Notes: generated by a model from the letters alone, not told the origin. Shown: positions 51,570 to 59,963, numbered from the stretch's first letter. The stretch: DNA of 64,000 nt from JAGVSR01 sp964589785 (GCA_964589785.1 CAZPUQ010000002.1:62001-126000); one strand, 5' to 3'. Numbers and translations are program-made.

Positions 51570-53966
51570 ATGCCCTCCTATGACCACCTTCCCCTTCTGC
51601 GATATGTCCGCGACGAGCTGAGGCGCAAAAAGCCAGGCTTCTCGGTTGCGATCACCCGCAATCCCGGGACGCACGGCGCCAAGCTTCGAACAGAGCTTGA
51701 GGATGTGATTCAAAGCGCGGCAGCGGCCCCGCGGGTCGAAGGTGTTGATCCGGCGCTGATCCTTAAAGTGGAGTTGGTCGGAGCCGTCGAAGAAGATGTC
51801 TGGCGCCGGAATGGCTTTCAGGTCTTGGCGCAAAACCCGGGCAACATTTACGTGCTGTTTTCGACCGACACCGAACTCAAGGACTTCAAGGCGAAGTTGA
51901 ATTCCTTTCAGGGCGGGGCGCAAGGCACGGTCAATGCGCCCTTTGCCAGCCTCTTCAACACAATCGAGCGAGCAAGCGGGATAGAGCCGGGTGATCGGCT
52001 CGGGTCACGGCTCAAATTGCAGGGGCTGTCGGGGCCGGGCGACATCGACGGCCGTGAGTCCTTTGTGATCGATATTGAGATCTGGGACGCTGAAACGTCG
52101 CTCGACCGGCGCGTGCGAGTCGATCGTGTGGTCAAGCACATTGAGAAGGCAGGCGGCGAAATTCTCGGCGCGCCTTATATCGGCGATTACGGGCTTATTC
52201 TGATCCGGGCCAAGATGAAGGGAACGGTTCTCAAGGGCCTGTTGGAGCTTACGGAGGTGGCGGTCGTGGAAGTCCCGCCGATACCGGACTTGGGCGAGGA
52301 TAGCCTTGAGGACATTGTCCTGGCCACGGCCCCGCCCGTCGGGTTTCCGGCTGGTGATGTGCCGCTTATCGGGATTATAGATTCAGGCCTCAACGCTCAT
52401 CCGTTTCTGGATGGTCTTGTCACGGAGCGGCTCTCCGTTCCGGCCGATCTGGGCGGCGCTGACGCTAGCGGCCACGGCACTCGCGTTGCCGGGATTGCAG
52501 CCTACGGCGATGTGCGGGAATGCATCGATCGCAATACCTTCGCCGCGCCCGTGCGCCTCTTGAGCGTGCGTGTCGTCAACGACCAGGGGGCGTTTGACGA
52601 AAAGCAGAAAGTACCGGAGCAGATGCGCAATGCCGTCAAGCTTCTGGCGGAGCGCGGTTGCCGCATTATCAATATCTCGCTTGGGGACTCGGCCTTCATT
52701 CCCTATGACGACGGCCGCGCCAGCCCCTGGGCCGCCGAGCTTGATACGCTGGTGCGTGAATTTGGTGTTGTGATTATTGTCTCCGCTGGCAATCAGAGCC
52801 GTCGCGCCCCCGGATGGGGACAGCCTGAGCAACTCGCGACAGCCTACCCCGGCTATCTCCTCAGCCCTCAAAGCCGCCTGATCGATCCAGCGTATGCGGC
52901 CAATGTGATTACCGTTGGCGCTTTAGCGCATGGAAACGGACTGCGGGTCGATGAATTCGACGGTGTTGGGGTGAGAGCGATCACGGCGGCGGAGGAACCC
53001 TCCCCATTGACCCGGTGCGGTCCGGGTATCAACGGCGCTGTAAAGCCTGACTTTGCGGATCTCGGCGGGACCTGTGTATACGATGGCGGTGCGGCGCGTG
53101 TGGTCACAGGCGCGCACTGGGAAAGTGCCGGTATGGCGACGCTATCGCCAAACTATCGGCAGGCTTTGTTCACGGCTGCTTCAGGAACGTCATATGCCGC
53201 GCCCCGGCTTGCGTTCAAGGCGGCGCTGATCGCCGCGCGCTTTCCGCAGGCTTCGAGCAATTTGCTGCGCTGTCTTTTAGGCCTATCCGCAAACGTGCCG
53301 CCCGCGAGTATCGCGCGGCTGACACCGCCTTCTTACAAGAAGAAAAAGCCGCTGCATAAGGACGTGCGCAAGGTTATCGGGTACGGCGTAGCCGATCCGG
53401 GCCGGGTGCTGGCCTCAGACGACAACCGCGTGGTTTTCTACGCCGATGGTCATGAGATGCTGTTGGACCAGATGGCGCTTTACGCGATACCAATGCCGAT
53501 CGCGTTTTGTGAGACGAAGGGGCCGCGCTCGATTCGGGTGTCGCTGGCGTTTGATCCGCCCGTCCGGCATACGCGCCTCGAGTATCTGGGCCTGCGCATG
53601 AGCTTCCAGCTGATCCGGTATCTCAGTCCGGATGAGATTTTTGAGCAATATCGCAAGCGAGAGGACAAAACCCGGCCGCCGGAGTTTGAGAAATCAAGCT
53701 TGTGCCCGGTTGATCCAAGTGTGCGCGCCCGCGAGACCAGCACGCTGCAGGTGGCTCATATGAGCCTGGCCAAGAATTTTGATGCCCGGAACGAGATGTT
53801 TCATCTGGCGGTGTTTACGCATCGGCGCTGGGCGGGGGAAGACGATGTCTTTCGGCAGCGTTACGCGATCGCGGTCGAGCTCGCACACGAAGATTGCAAA
53901 ACGCTTTATCAAACGTGCTCGGAGCTTGTGATTGAGCTTCAGCAGCGGGTCGACCTCAACGCCTAG
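51570..53966 (+). CDS. ietS: Subtilisin-like serine protease, IetS-like
   Basis: 798 residues. The catalytic triad of family S8 is visible: Asp271 in GIIDSGLNAHPF, His302 in GHGTRVAGIA and Ser541 in GTSYAAPR. A ~265-residue N-terminal domain precedes it and a ~220-residue C-terminal domain follows. No signal peptide, so it works in the cytoplasm. Together with the upstream ATPase it makes an IetAS-type defence/incompatibility pair. Uncontrolled protease would be expected to be toxic; the ATPase is the proposed antidote. Confidence 0.85.
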   Translation: MPSYDHLPLLRYVRDELRRKKPGFSVAITRNPGTHGAKLRTELEDVIQSAAAAPRVEGVDPALILKVELVGAVEEDVWRRNGFQVLAQNPGNIYVLFSTDTELKDFKAKLNSFQGGAQGTVNAPFASLFNTIERASGIEPGDRLGSRLKLQGLSGPGDIDGRESFVIDIEIWDAETSLDRRVRVDRVVKHIEKAGGEILGAPYIGDYGLILIRAKMKGTVLKGLLELTEVAVVEVPPIPDLGEDSLEDIVLATAPPVGFPAGDVPLIGIIDSGLNAHPFLDGLVTERLSVPADLGGADASGHGTRVAGIAAYGDVRECIDRNTFAAPVRLLSVRVVNDQGAFDEKQKVPEQMRNAVKLLAERGCRIINISLGDSAFIPYDDGRASPWAAELDTLVREFGVVIIVSAGNQSRRAPGWGQPEQLATAYPGYLLSPQSRLIDPAYAANVITVGALAHGNGLRVDEFDGVGVRAITAAEEPSPLTRCGPGINGAVKPDFADLGGTCVYDGGAARVVTGAHWESAGMATLSPNYRQALFTAASGTSYAAPRLAFKAALIAARFPQASSNLLRCLLGLSANVPPASIARLTPPSYKKKKPLHKDVRKVIGYGVADPGRVLASDDNRVVFYADGHEMLLDQMALYAIPMPIAFCETKGPRSIRVSLAFDPPVRHTRLEYLGLRMSFQLIRYLSPDEIFEQYRKREDKTRPPEFEKSSLCPVDPSVRARETSTLQVAHMSLAKNFDARNEMFHLAVFTHRRWAGEDDVFRQRYAIAVELAHEDCKTLYQTCSELVIELQQRVDLNA

Positions 53967-54046
53967 ATCAGCATCGGAACGCAACTTGATGGAGGTTGTG
54001 TGTGATAAGGCGCGAGCAATTTTGACAGGGCGACGCCGTTCTGATA

Positions 54047-54211
54047 ATGTTATCCTATGAGGATAGGATAACGAGTGGTGACAAAGGTGTGCCGTATAAG
54101 TTTGAGAGCACTGAGAAGTTGCTGGATGATTTGTTTGATGAGGTTGAGAAGGTGTTGGCCGAGCGGGGCGTGGGCACAGAGGTTGTGAACGTTACAGAGA
54201 GGAAAAAATGA
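54047..54211 (+). CDS. 54-residue TumE/DUF6516-like toxin remnant or short toxin
   Basis: ATG 54047 reads MLSYEDRITSGDKGVPYKFE and ends VNVTERKK. The stretch YKFESTEKLLDDLFDEVEKV resembles the C-terminal half of DUF6516/TumE toxins. The N-terminal half seems lost: an out-of-phase ATG at 53990 gives MEVVCDKARAILTGRRRSDN, reminiscent of the missing part, so a frameshift or deletion is likely. It overlaps the HTH gene by four bases (ATGA). Whether the short form is active cannot be decided. Confidence 0.5.
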   Translation: MLSYEDRITSGDKGVPYKFESTEKLLDDLFDEVEKVLAERGVGTEVVNVTERKK

Positions 54212-54588
54212 TGGCAAAGTTCAAGGTTCAGAAGCTCGCTTCGCTTCGTGATGAGATGAAGGCGGTAGCGAGGGGAGACAAGAAGGCGCCTGCGGATGCC
54301 GGGAAGTTGAGTTTCAATTCGGTTGAGGCGCTGCTGAGGCTGCTTACGCCGGAAAACCGGGTGTTGCTTGCTTTGCTCCGTAACAAAAAGCCGGGGTCGC
54401 TGGCTGAGCTGGCGAAGCTCTCCGGGCGAGCCGCTCCGAATGTGACGCGCACTATAGGTAAGCTGGTGGAAGCAGGGCTTGTGGAAGTAAGGATTGTGAA
54501 AAACCGGAAAGTGGCGGTCCCTGCGGTCACGCGGCTCAAGATCGAGATTGATCCGTTCTCTGAAAAGGACCAGGTGGAGTTCGCCTAA
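54208..54588 (+). CDS. HTH regulator, TumA/HVO_A0114-like antitoxin
   Basis: 126 residues. The segment FNSVEALLRLLTPENRVLLA, SLAELAKLSGRAAPNVTRTI and KLVEAGLVEV is a winged HTH of the MarR-like HVO_A0114 type that accompanies TumE toxins. The N-terminal ~35 residues bind the partner in related systems. GAGAGGAAAAA precedes the ATG. The overlap with the upstream small gene supports a toxin-antitoxin operon. Confidence 0.72.
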   Translation: MMAKFKVQKLASLRDEMKAVARGDKKAPADAGKLSFNSVEALLRLLTPENRVLLALLRNKKPGSLAELAKLSGRAAPNVTRTIGKLVEAGLVEVRIVKNRKVAVPAVTRLKIEIDPFSEKDQVEFA

Positions 54589-54604
54589 ATGCGCTCGGTA
54601 TCGG

Positions 54605-54958
54605 TCAGGTGTCGAAGTCCTCTGCAGCACACAGGTATGGATAGATGGTCCATTCGCCGGTCTGGGAGATCTGCACAGGCTGGCCGTTCTCATCGATAAC
54701 GGTGAGATAGATTGCGGCGCGCTTTACACGGTAGTGTTTCTCGTAGGGAAGCAGCCGGCGCACGGTTTCATAGAGGCCGTCGCGCAGCTGGGACATCGAG
54801 AGCGGCGCATCGTCTTTGCCGGCGAGCTTGATTTTGAGAGGATCGGAAAAAGAAGCCGAAGATCTGCGCGAAGATGAGGAACGGGCGCGGTTTTTGGGGA
54901 AGCTTGGTTTCACATGATAAGTGTGCCGTATCCGGGTTGTGATTAAAAGAGGGCACAC
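54605..54958 (-). CDS. Protein of unknown function
   Basis: 117 residues from GTG 54958, or shorter from GTG 54913. Basic, serine/arginine-rich N-terminus (FPKNRARSSSSRRSSASF) and a folded-looking C-terminal part (YRVKRAAIYLTVIDENGQPV, EWTIYPYLCAAEDFDT). Its stop is 17 bases from the convergent HTH gene. Family not recognised. Confidence 0.5.
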   Translation of the reverse strand: MCPLLITTRIRHTYHVKPSFPKNRARSSSSRRSSASFSDPLKIKLAGKDDAPLSMSQLRDGLYETVRRLLPYEKHYRVKRAAIYLTVIDENGQPVQISQTGEWTIYPYLCAAEDFDT

Positions 54959-55054
54959 GGGCGTATGCGAAGTGTCAGCGGCGCGGGTTGGCGGCGCGCC
55001 AATCGTGTCAAAGCCAAAAAATGAAGCCCTGTCCTTCTTGGGCGGAGAGCTAAT

Positions 55055-55189
55055 CTAAGCGCCGCAACCCTTCCCCGTTGCTGGTCTATCCAGTGTGTCA
55101 TGGGCGCAGGTGACAAACGTGTCGGGCGGGGGCCCGGCGCTGCAAGCTGAAACGCTCAGGGTGGTGATCAGCATCATAACGCAGCGCAT
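55055..55189 (-). CDS. 44-residue lipoprotein
   Basis: ATG 55189 follows GGGAG at a spacing of seven. It reads MRCVMMLITTLSVSACSAGP: a short basic start, hydrophobic core and lipobox LSVSAC, so the cysteine would be lipid-modified and the protein anchored in the membrane. The mature peptide is only about 29 residues with two more cysteines. The size resembles entry-exclusion or Rz1-like lysis lipoproteins, but no partner gene is apparent. It explains the 5' part of a plus-strand frame that would otherwise start at 55095. Confidence 0.6.
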   Translation of the reverse strand: MRCVMMLITTLSVSACSAGPPPDTFVTCAHDTLDRPATGKGCGA

Positions 55190-55334
55190 CGGCAATCTCC
55201 CAACTGAATGCTTTTTGAAATGGGGCGTTCCTGATCGGCCGAAAGGCCCTAAACCCGTGTCACAGTGGAATGGTGGAAGCGAGGCGGATTGGGCGTTACG
55301 GTGCAATTATTGGATCAGGATGCACAAGTTTCTA

Positions 55335-55352
55335 GCCTCCGGGGGCGGAGGC
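55335..55352 (+). promoter_or_regulatory. Hairpin covering a ribosome binding site
   Basis: Arms GCCTCCG and CGGAGGC (7 bp) with a GGGG loop. The right arm contains the GGAGG used by the gene starting at 55359. If the hairpin forms, translation would be blocked, so this may be a control element. Confidence 0.55.
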
Positions 55353-55358
55353 ATCTGC

Positions 55359-55892
55359 ATGTCAGGAATGCACGTTAGGTCTAGAATCAGGGCCGAGGGG
55401 CTGATGCTGAGGGAGCTTGTTCTGGCGGACTTGAAGCGGGCGCAGCGGTTGATTGCGCGGATCGAGGATGATTTGGACCCGCAGTTTCGGATTGCATCTC
55501 CGGAAGGCGATTGGTGGATCGGGATAACGCTTTCGGCTGATGCCCAAGAGCGGAAGCGACAGCTCGGCATGGTTTCTAGGTTCATGGCTTGGAAATTGGC
55601 GCCGGCGTTTACACAGGCGGTTGAGCTCGAGGTGCCGGCTGCGGTTGCATGCGTGGGGTGCAGCCACGTTGAAATAATTGGGTACGTGTCGCTGATTGAA
55701 CGCGAACCGTTGCGGTTTTCGGAGCCTATCGCGCTTGCTGCCGATCAGATTGGGGATGAGATCGGAGCCCTGTTGCCGCGCGGAGTGGTTTCGTTGACGC
55801 AAGCAGAGATCGATGAGTTGAAGCGATATTTCGCGGCGGATGGGGTTTTCCCGGCGGTTCACATTGCATCGGGGCATATCGGAGTGGAATAG
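55359..55892 (+). CDS. Protein of unknown function
   Basis: 177 residues from ATG 55359, which has GGAGG at the ideal spacing of seven; the frame is open upstream to 55095 but that part is opposite a better-supported lipoprotein gene. Helical N-terminus (MLRELVLADLKRAQRLIARI) and a mixed C-terminus (VACVGCSHVEIIGYVSLIER). No domain recognised. Followed immediately by two tiny genes in the same direction. Confidence 0.55.
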   Translation: MSGMHVRSRIRAEGLMLRELVLADLKRAQRLIARIEDDLDPQFRIASPEGDWWIGITLSADAQERKRQLGMVSRFMAWKLAPAFTQAVELEVPAAVACVGCSHVEIIGYVSLIEREPLRFSEPIALAADQIGDEIGALLPRGVVSLTQAEIDELKRYFAADGVFPAVHIASGHIGVE

Positions 55893-55895
55893 CGT

Positions 55896-56072
55896 ATGGC
55901 ACCGGGCTTCTTGTTGCTTTTGTCCATGGCGATCGCCGGGATGCTGGGGCTGGGATGGTGGGCCCCTGCTCTGGGTGGCATCGCGTTGCACCTGACGGTA
56001 GCGGATAAGTATTGGCAACTGTGGGGATTGGCACGGGAGGTGGGTAAAGAGCGCACGGCGGCAAGTGTGTGA
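55896..56072 (+). CDS. 58-residue membrane protein
   Basis: ATG 55896 lies three bases after the previous stop. It reads MAPGFLLLLSMAIAGMLGLG and continues with WWAPALGGIALHLTVADKYW, two membrane segments and a charged end. Two-helix arrangement resembles small TraD-like or inner-membrane conjugation proteins, but I cannot assign it. Likely translationally coupled to the preceding gene. Confidence 0.5.
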   Translation: MAPGFLLLLSMAIAGMLGLGWWAPALGGIALHLTVADKYWQLWGLAREVGKERTAASV

Positions 56073-56075
56073 GCG

Positions 56076-56168
56076 GTGTCGGTTCTGCAGGCGTTGCTCG
56101 CGGCGAGCGGGTCTTATGCGATGGGGATGGCGTTCGCTTGGGTGGGATCGGAGTTGAACCGTATTTGA
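56076..56168 (+). CDS. 30-residue possible membrane peptide
   Basis: GTG 56076 follows the previous stop by three bases and gives VSVLQALLAASGSYAMGMAF and a short end. One hydrophobic helix. Too small to be sure; the tight spacing in an operon is the main support. Confidence 0.35.
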   Translation: MSVLQALLAASGSYAMGMAFAWVGSELNRI

Positions 56169-56198
56169 GATCAAATCGGTATCGGAATTGACGAAATG

Positions 56199-57779
56199 CT
56201 ATTCGTTGGCCCTGCGCCTGGCAGCTTTGTTGAACAGGGTGTTCATGAAATCAGGCTTGGGTTCGGGTTTGGGAGCCTCTGTGTGCGTTGATACGTGTGA
56301 AGCGTTGGTCTGGGGTGGCGGGACGGATGACGCATCGGTGGAGCTCTTATCGCCCGTAAAGATGGCCATCATTTCGGGATCGACCGACAGGGCTTGTTTG
56401 GCTCGGGTCATGACCACGTAGAACAGGCGGATCTCGGGGTCCGCGCTGGATTTCCGGGTTAGCACGGGCTGGGTCAGGAAATCCCGGCACAAACGTACGT
56501 TGTTCCATTCGCAGCCCTTGGCTTTGTGGGCGGTGCCGATCGTGATCTGGGCTTGGCCGGGCGAGGCGGCGGTGTTGGCGATGGCCTGTGTCAGGGCAGC
56601 TTCGCCGTGCTCGTTGACCAGCTTGACGAAGGCGGTGAGATCCTGGCCCTCCTCCGAGCCGGCGAAGCCGGTCACGGTATCCCAATCCTTGAACCCGAAC
56701 AGATCCGGGCTCATGGCGGCGCGTCCGCTCTTGAGAGCGGTAACGTCGATCAGCATGCGCTTGAGGTCAAACGTGCCGCCGAGGATGTAAGGGGCCTTTC
56801 CGGCGGCGAGGGCGGCAATGGTTTCGGCCATGACGGAGGCGTTGGTTCTGGCCAGCACGCAGTCGGGGGCCCCCTCCTCCTCCGGGAGGATTTCGGTCGT
56901 CAGCGCCGGGTTGCCGCGCAAGGTTTTGCGTTCGCCGAGCGTGGAGAGGACTTTGCTGGCTTCGGAAGCCAGAGCATCGCCGAAGCGGAACGATTGGGTG
57001 AGATACGTGCTGGCTCCGCCCTTCAAGGCTTTCATGGCGTTGAGGGCGTTGCGGAATTCGTAGATCATCTGCCATGGGTCGCCGACGACCACGAGCCGGC
57101 AATCCTGGGCGCGCAGGGTTTCGAGAATAACGGGATTGGTGTCCTGGGCCTCATCGAGAAGAACATAATCAAAGGGAAGCCGGGGTTTTCCGAGCGCCCA
57201 GAGTTTTAGATAGCCGTCATGGCCGAGCGCGATCGGATCTTCGGGGTGGGTCATGCGGTTCCATAAATCGGCGGCGCGTTCGGCAGCGTATTGGCGGGTG
57301 GAAGCCAGCAGCGCGGGCGGCAGCTTTTCGATGCGCTGATAGTGCGGAACGTGCCCGGGGCATACTTCATCGTCGGCGCTCTGACAGAAGCGCGCGACGG
57401 TACGGGCGAGCAGATGCGCGTGCTGGATCGGCGTAAGGGTGACATTGCCCGAGATTTTGAAGTCTTCTAGCTTGAGAAGGTCGGCCAACGCGGCAGGTGA
57501 CATTTTGCCCTGCATCTTTTCGACTGAATAATCGCGTTTGGCTTGGATGGCGCGCCAGGCCAGAGAATGCGTGGTCCGGCAATCGACTGTCTTGAAGCGT
57601 TTTTGCGCATGGAGCGCGATCTGGCGATTGAAAGCCAGGTACAGGCCGCGCTCAGAGCTGGTTTCGGCCAGCAGCTGCAGCGTTGTGGTTTTGCCGGCGC
57701 CGGCGAAGGCAGTGATTTTCAGCAGGCGGTTGTGCTGGAAGGCCTCAGTGGCGGCGCGCTGTTCGTCGGTCGGGGTCAT
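56199..57779 (-). CDS. UvrD/Rep-type superfamily 1 DNA helicase
   Basis: 526 residues. Walker A AFAGAGKTTTL (24-34), DExx box VLLDEAQD, and motif VI region RLFYVVMTRAKQAL. The order and size correspond to FBH1-like SF1A helicases. Likely works in processing or restarting replication of the element. The C-terminus is proline-rich and flexible (SSVPPPQTNASHVSTHTEAP). Transcribed on the same strand as the small genes that follow at higher coordinates. Confidence 0.87.
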   Translation of the reverse strand: MTPTDEQRAATEAFQHNRLLKITAFAGAGKTTTLQLLAETSSERGLYLAFNRQIALHAQKRFKTVDCRTTHSLAWRAIQAKRDYSVEKMQGKMSPAALADLLKLEDFKISGNVTLTPIQHAHLLARTVARFCQSADDEVCPGHVPHYQRIEKLPPALLASTRQYAAERAADLWNRMTHPEDPIALGHDGYLKLWALGKPRLPFDYVLLDEAQDTNPVILETLRAQDCRLVVVGDPWQMIYEFRNALNAMKALKGGASTYLTQSFRFGDALASEASKVLSTLGERKTLRGNPALTTEILPEEEGAPDCVLARTNASVMAETIAALAAGKAPYILGGTFDLKRMLIDVTALKSGRAAMSPDLFGFKDWDTVTGFAGSEEGQDLTAFVKLVNEHGEAALTQAIANTAASPGQAQITIGTAHKAKGCEWNNVRLCRDFLTQPVLTRKSSADPEIRLFYVVMTRAKQALSVDPEMMAIFTGDKSSTDASSVPPPQTNASHVSTHTEAPKPEPKPDFMNTLFNKAARRRANE

Positions 57780-57862
57780 GAGGCCTGTTCTATTTGGTGG
57801 GGTTTGTCGGGTGGGCTCCTGAATTGGTCTTGGACAACGGGTGATCCGATTAAAGGGCGCGG

Positions 57863-58090
57863 CTAGATCTCATGCTCGATCGAGGAGAGCGGCGCGTGTG
57901 AGAGGAGCGCCTGCGCGCGGGCGCGGTGACGTTCGATGATGCGATTAAGGATGGTAGAGGGGGTCCTAGGCCCCTGCTCCGCATAGAAAGCGCGGGCGAT
58001 GATCTTATCGTGGTGGAACACCCGGGCGATGCGGCGCTGTTCCAGAAGCGCGAACCAGTATCCATCTTGTGTGCCAATGGTGATGGGCAT
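57863..58090 (-). CDS. 75-residue protein of unknown function
   Basis: ATG 58090, immediately after the stop of the previous gene. MPITIGTQDGYWFALLEQRR, then IARVFHHDKIIARAFYAEQG; basic C-terminus ending SSIEHEI. Part of a run of four closely spaced or overlapping minus-strand genes. No family recognised; its size fits a conjugation- or maintenance-region accessory protein. Confidence 0.55.
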   Translation of the reverse strand: MPITIGTQDGYWFALLEQRRIARVFHHDKIIARAFYAEQGPRTPSTILNRIIERHRARAQALLSHAPLSSIEHEI

Positions 58091-58091
58091 G

Positions 58092-58526
58092 TCAGTCCAG
58101 CTCCAGCTCGGGGATGTAAAGGGGCGCGCGCTGCGCAGGGCGTTGATGGGCCTGGCGGCGAAGGCGTTCAAGGAAACTGCCGGGGGCGTTGTCCTGGTGC
58201 TCACCGAGAAGGTGTTGGGCTCTGCGGGCGTTTTCGCGCAGAAGCGCGTGGGCGCGGTCCAGCCTGCCTTTGGTGCGCTGATAGCCGTCGTGAATATCGT
58301 CGGCGCCGTCCTGGTTGTCGGGCGCGATGTAATGCCCGAGCTCGTCGTAGAGATCGCCAACCAGCAAGCTCAGGCGGATATGCCGCGAGAGCAGTGTTGC
58401 TTCAAGCGGTGCGGCTTTCTCGAGAAGTTGCGGCTTGACCAGGCGGTCGAGCACAGGATGGCGCTCGATCGGCGGCAGCTCGAGATAGGTGCGCAGGACA
58501 CCCCTGACTTTTTCATTGGTGCTCAT
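58092..58526 (-). CDS. 144-residue protein of unknown function
   Basis: Starts MSTNEKVRGVLRTYLELPPI at ATG 58526, overlapping the stop of the upstream small gene (ATGA). Helical and charged; a repeated Arg/Leu pattern (LRENARRAQHLLGEHQDNA, ERLRRQAHQRPAQRAPLY) suggests coiled or DNA-binding helices. Not recognised. Confidence 0.55.
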   Translation of the reverse strand: MSTNEKVRGVLRTYLELPPIERHPVLDRLVKPQLLEKAAPLEATLLSRHIRLSLLVGDLYDELGHYIAPDNQDGADDIHDGYQRTKGRLDRAHALLRENARRAQHLLGEHQDNAPGSFLERLRRQAHQRPAQRAPLYIPELELD

Positions 58527-58672
58527 GGCCGGGGCTCCCAATCGCTGTGGTTTCGCGCTGTGAGGGCTTTGATGATGGGGCGCACGGCATCGGCAAGCCG
58601 CATCCAGTGCGTTTGCAGCGAAGCCGAAGGCTCGGGATCGTGCGGCTGCGGACGATCGGTTATGTTTTTCAT
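58523..58672 (-). CDS. 49-residue protein of unknown function
   Basis: MKNITDRPQPHDPEPSASLQ onward, ending HSDWEPRP. ATG 58672 overlaps the stop of the A1S_2505-like gene and its own stop overlaps the next start, both as ATGA. This pattern makes it a genuine coding unit despite its size. No family recognised. Confidence 0.55.
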   Translation of the reverse strand: MKNITDRPQPHDPEPSASLQTHWMRLADAVRPIIKALTARNHSDWEPRP

Positions 58673-59097
58673 CATTCGATCTCCGGGGCGATGAGAGGCT
58701 GGGCGCCCCAGGGTTTCGGCCGGATGACGTTGTGCGGCGCGCGGTTAAAGAGCGGCGCGTGCCGGGGGCTGCGCTCGGCGATATCGGTGAGACCGGGCGG
58801 GATCAGCACAAAGCGCAGCTGCGGGTTGCCGCGGGCAAATCCGATGAAGCGATCGACGTGCGGTTTGACGTTGGACAGCGGGATTGATTTCAGGTTCTCG
58901 TCTTTGACGGGAATGGCGTAGGAGCGACCTTGCAGGCCGGCTGCTTGTCCGTCGAGGGCGCCGTAGTGCTCGGAGGCGATACGGGCAGGACCCGTAACGT
59001 GCAGCCCGGCTAAATTGCTGGCAAATACGAAAATGGCATAAGGGGGAATAAATGGATACTCGTAGTAATTCAAAACGAAACCTTTCTTTCTATCCAT
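58672..59097 (-). CDS. A1S_2505-family phage-type protein
   Basis: 141 residues from ATG 59097. IFVFASNLAGLHVTGPARIA, HYGALDGQAAGLQGRSYAIP, KDENLKSIPL and NVKPHVDRFIGFARGNPQLR match the A1S_2505 family of phage and plasmid non-structural proteins (macro-domain-like fold suspected). Function unproven. The longer open frame to 59463 is not supported. Starts a four-gene overlapping run with the three small genes downstream. Confidence 0.75.
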   Translation of the reverse strand: MDRKKGFVLNYYEYPFIPPYAIFVFASNLAGLHVTGPARIASEHYGALDGQAAGLQGRSYAIPVKDENLKSIPLSNVKPHVDRFIGFARGNPQLRFVLIPPGLTDIAERSPRHAPLFNRAPHNVIRPKPWGAQPLIAPEIE

Positions 59098-59453
59098 GGC
59101 AGCAGAAATGTAAAGTCGAAGCGAATTTCCATACCGCCGTATGCGGCGGCTATTCAGAGCTTTTGGAAGATCGAAATCTAATTTCAAGCGTAGGGGGCGC
59201 CTGCTGCGGATTTTCTCGGAAGGGTGGGTGAGGCTTCCGCTGGGACTTAAGCGGGTGTGGGGCGACCCCGAGGGCTGACTACTCTCTCTCTCTGCACCCC
59301 CGGGGCCGCGCCCATTGGCTCCTGCGGAGCCTTTTCTCTGCTGGCGGGCTCTAGCGCGGCGTGAAAATTTCTGCCGCCGGGGCTGATTTTGAAGGCTGGC
59401 TTTCTCAGGTTGGGAGGATCGGCAATGCTGCCGTGAGCGGAGCCAGGATTTCG
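59098..59453. other. Divergent intergenic region with terminator-like hairpin
   Basis: Contains a (CT)6 run at 59282-59293 and, on the plus strand, GGCTCC-TGC-GGAGCC followed by TTTT at 59317-59335. A plus-strand transcript starting before it would be attenuated before the gene at 59454. No gene here. Confidence 0.45.
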
Positions 59454-59963
59454 ATGAGCTCACATGACGAAGAGAACGCGTTTCTTGAAACCAGAGTCGA
59501 TGAGGTGGTCAAGAGCACGATGGCGGCCTGGATTCAGGCCTTCAGGTTCCATCGCTGCGTGGCCTGCTCCGTCCGGGATGTCGAAGAAAAGCTCGAGATC
59601 ATCTGGGAGGCGGAAGCACCCCATCTGGGTGAATGTCTTGAGTTCTGTGAAGATGCCTCACTGGTGCTGCGGGCGGTCGGCCCGCGCGAAGTGGTGGGCG
59701 GGGGCGGCTTTTCAGGTGCTGGGCCGGGGCCGGGCAAAACTGCCGATCTGGGTCTGCTGCTCGATATTTCGGTGAGCTTGGGGGAAGCGTGGGACGCGGC
59801 GATGCTGATGCTGGGGTGCAAGGATTGCGCGCAAGCTCTGATCAGGGCGCAGGTGCGGAAGTTCGGCGATCAGGCGCGGTCGCATATTCCGGTTGGTAGC
59901 GGCCGGCAAGGCTATCGGCGCGTCTGCACGCGCTGCCGGACTGATGTGCAGGGGTTGGTCTAG
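59454..59963 (+). CDS. Protein of unknown function with possible zinc-binding cysteines
   Basis: 169 residues from ATG 59454 (AGGAT upstream); the frame is open back to 59361. Begins MSSHDEENAFLETRVDEVVK. Cysteine pairs CVAC, CKDC and CTRC are spread over the chain and may bind zinc. The end (RRVCTRCRTDVQGLV) looks like a DNA-binding or processing tail. A glycine-rich stretch lies in the middle. Not recognised. Confidence 0.55.
   Translation: MSSHDEENAFLETRVDEVVKSTMAAWIQAFRFHRCVACSVRDVEEKLEIIWEAEAPHLGECLEFCEDASLVLRAVGPREVVGGGGFSGAGPGPGKTADLGLLLDISVSLGEAWDAAMLMLGCKDCAQALIRAQVRKFGDQARSHIPVGSGRQGYRRVCTRCRTDVQGLV

Noticed and set aside
55095..55358. N-terminal extension of the frame ending at 55892
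   Set aside because: A GGAGG-led ATG at 55359 fits better, and the lipoprotein gene on the other strand (55055-55189) accounts for most of the extension.
59317..59335. Strong intrinsic terminator for an upstream plus-strand gene
   Set aside because: There is no plus-strand gene upstream to end; it is kept only as a terminator-like hairpin in a divergent region.
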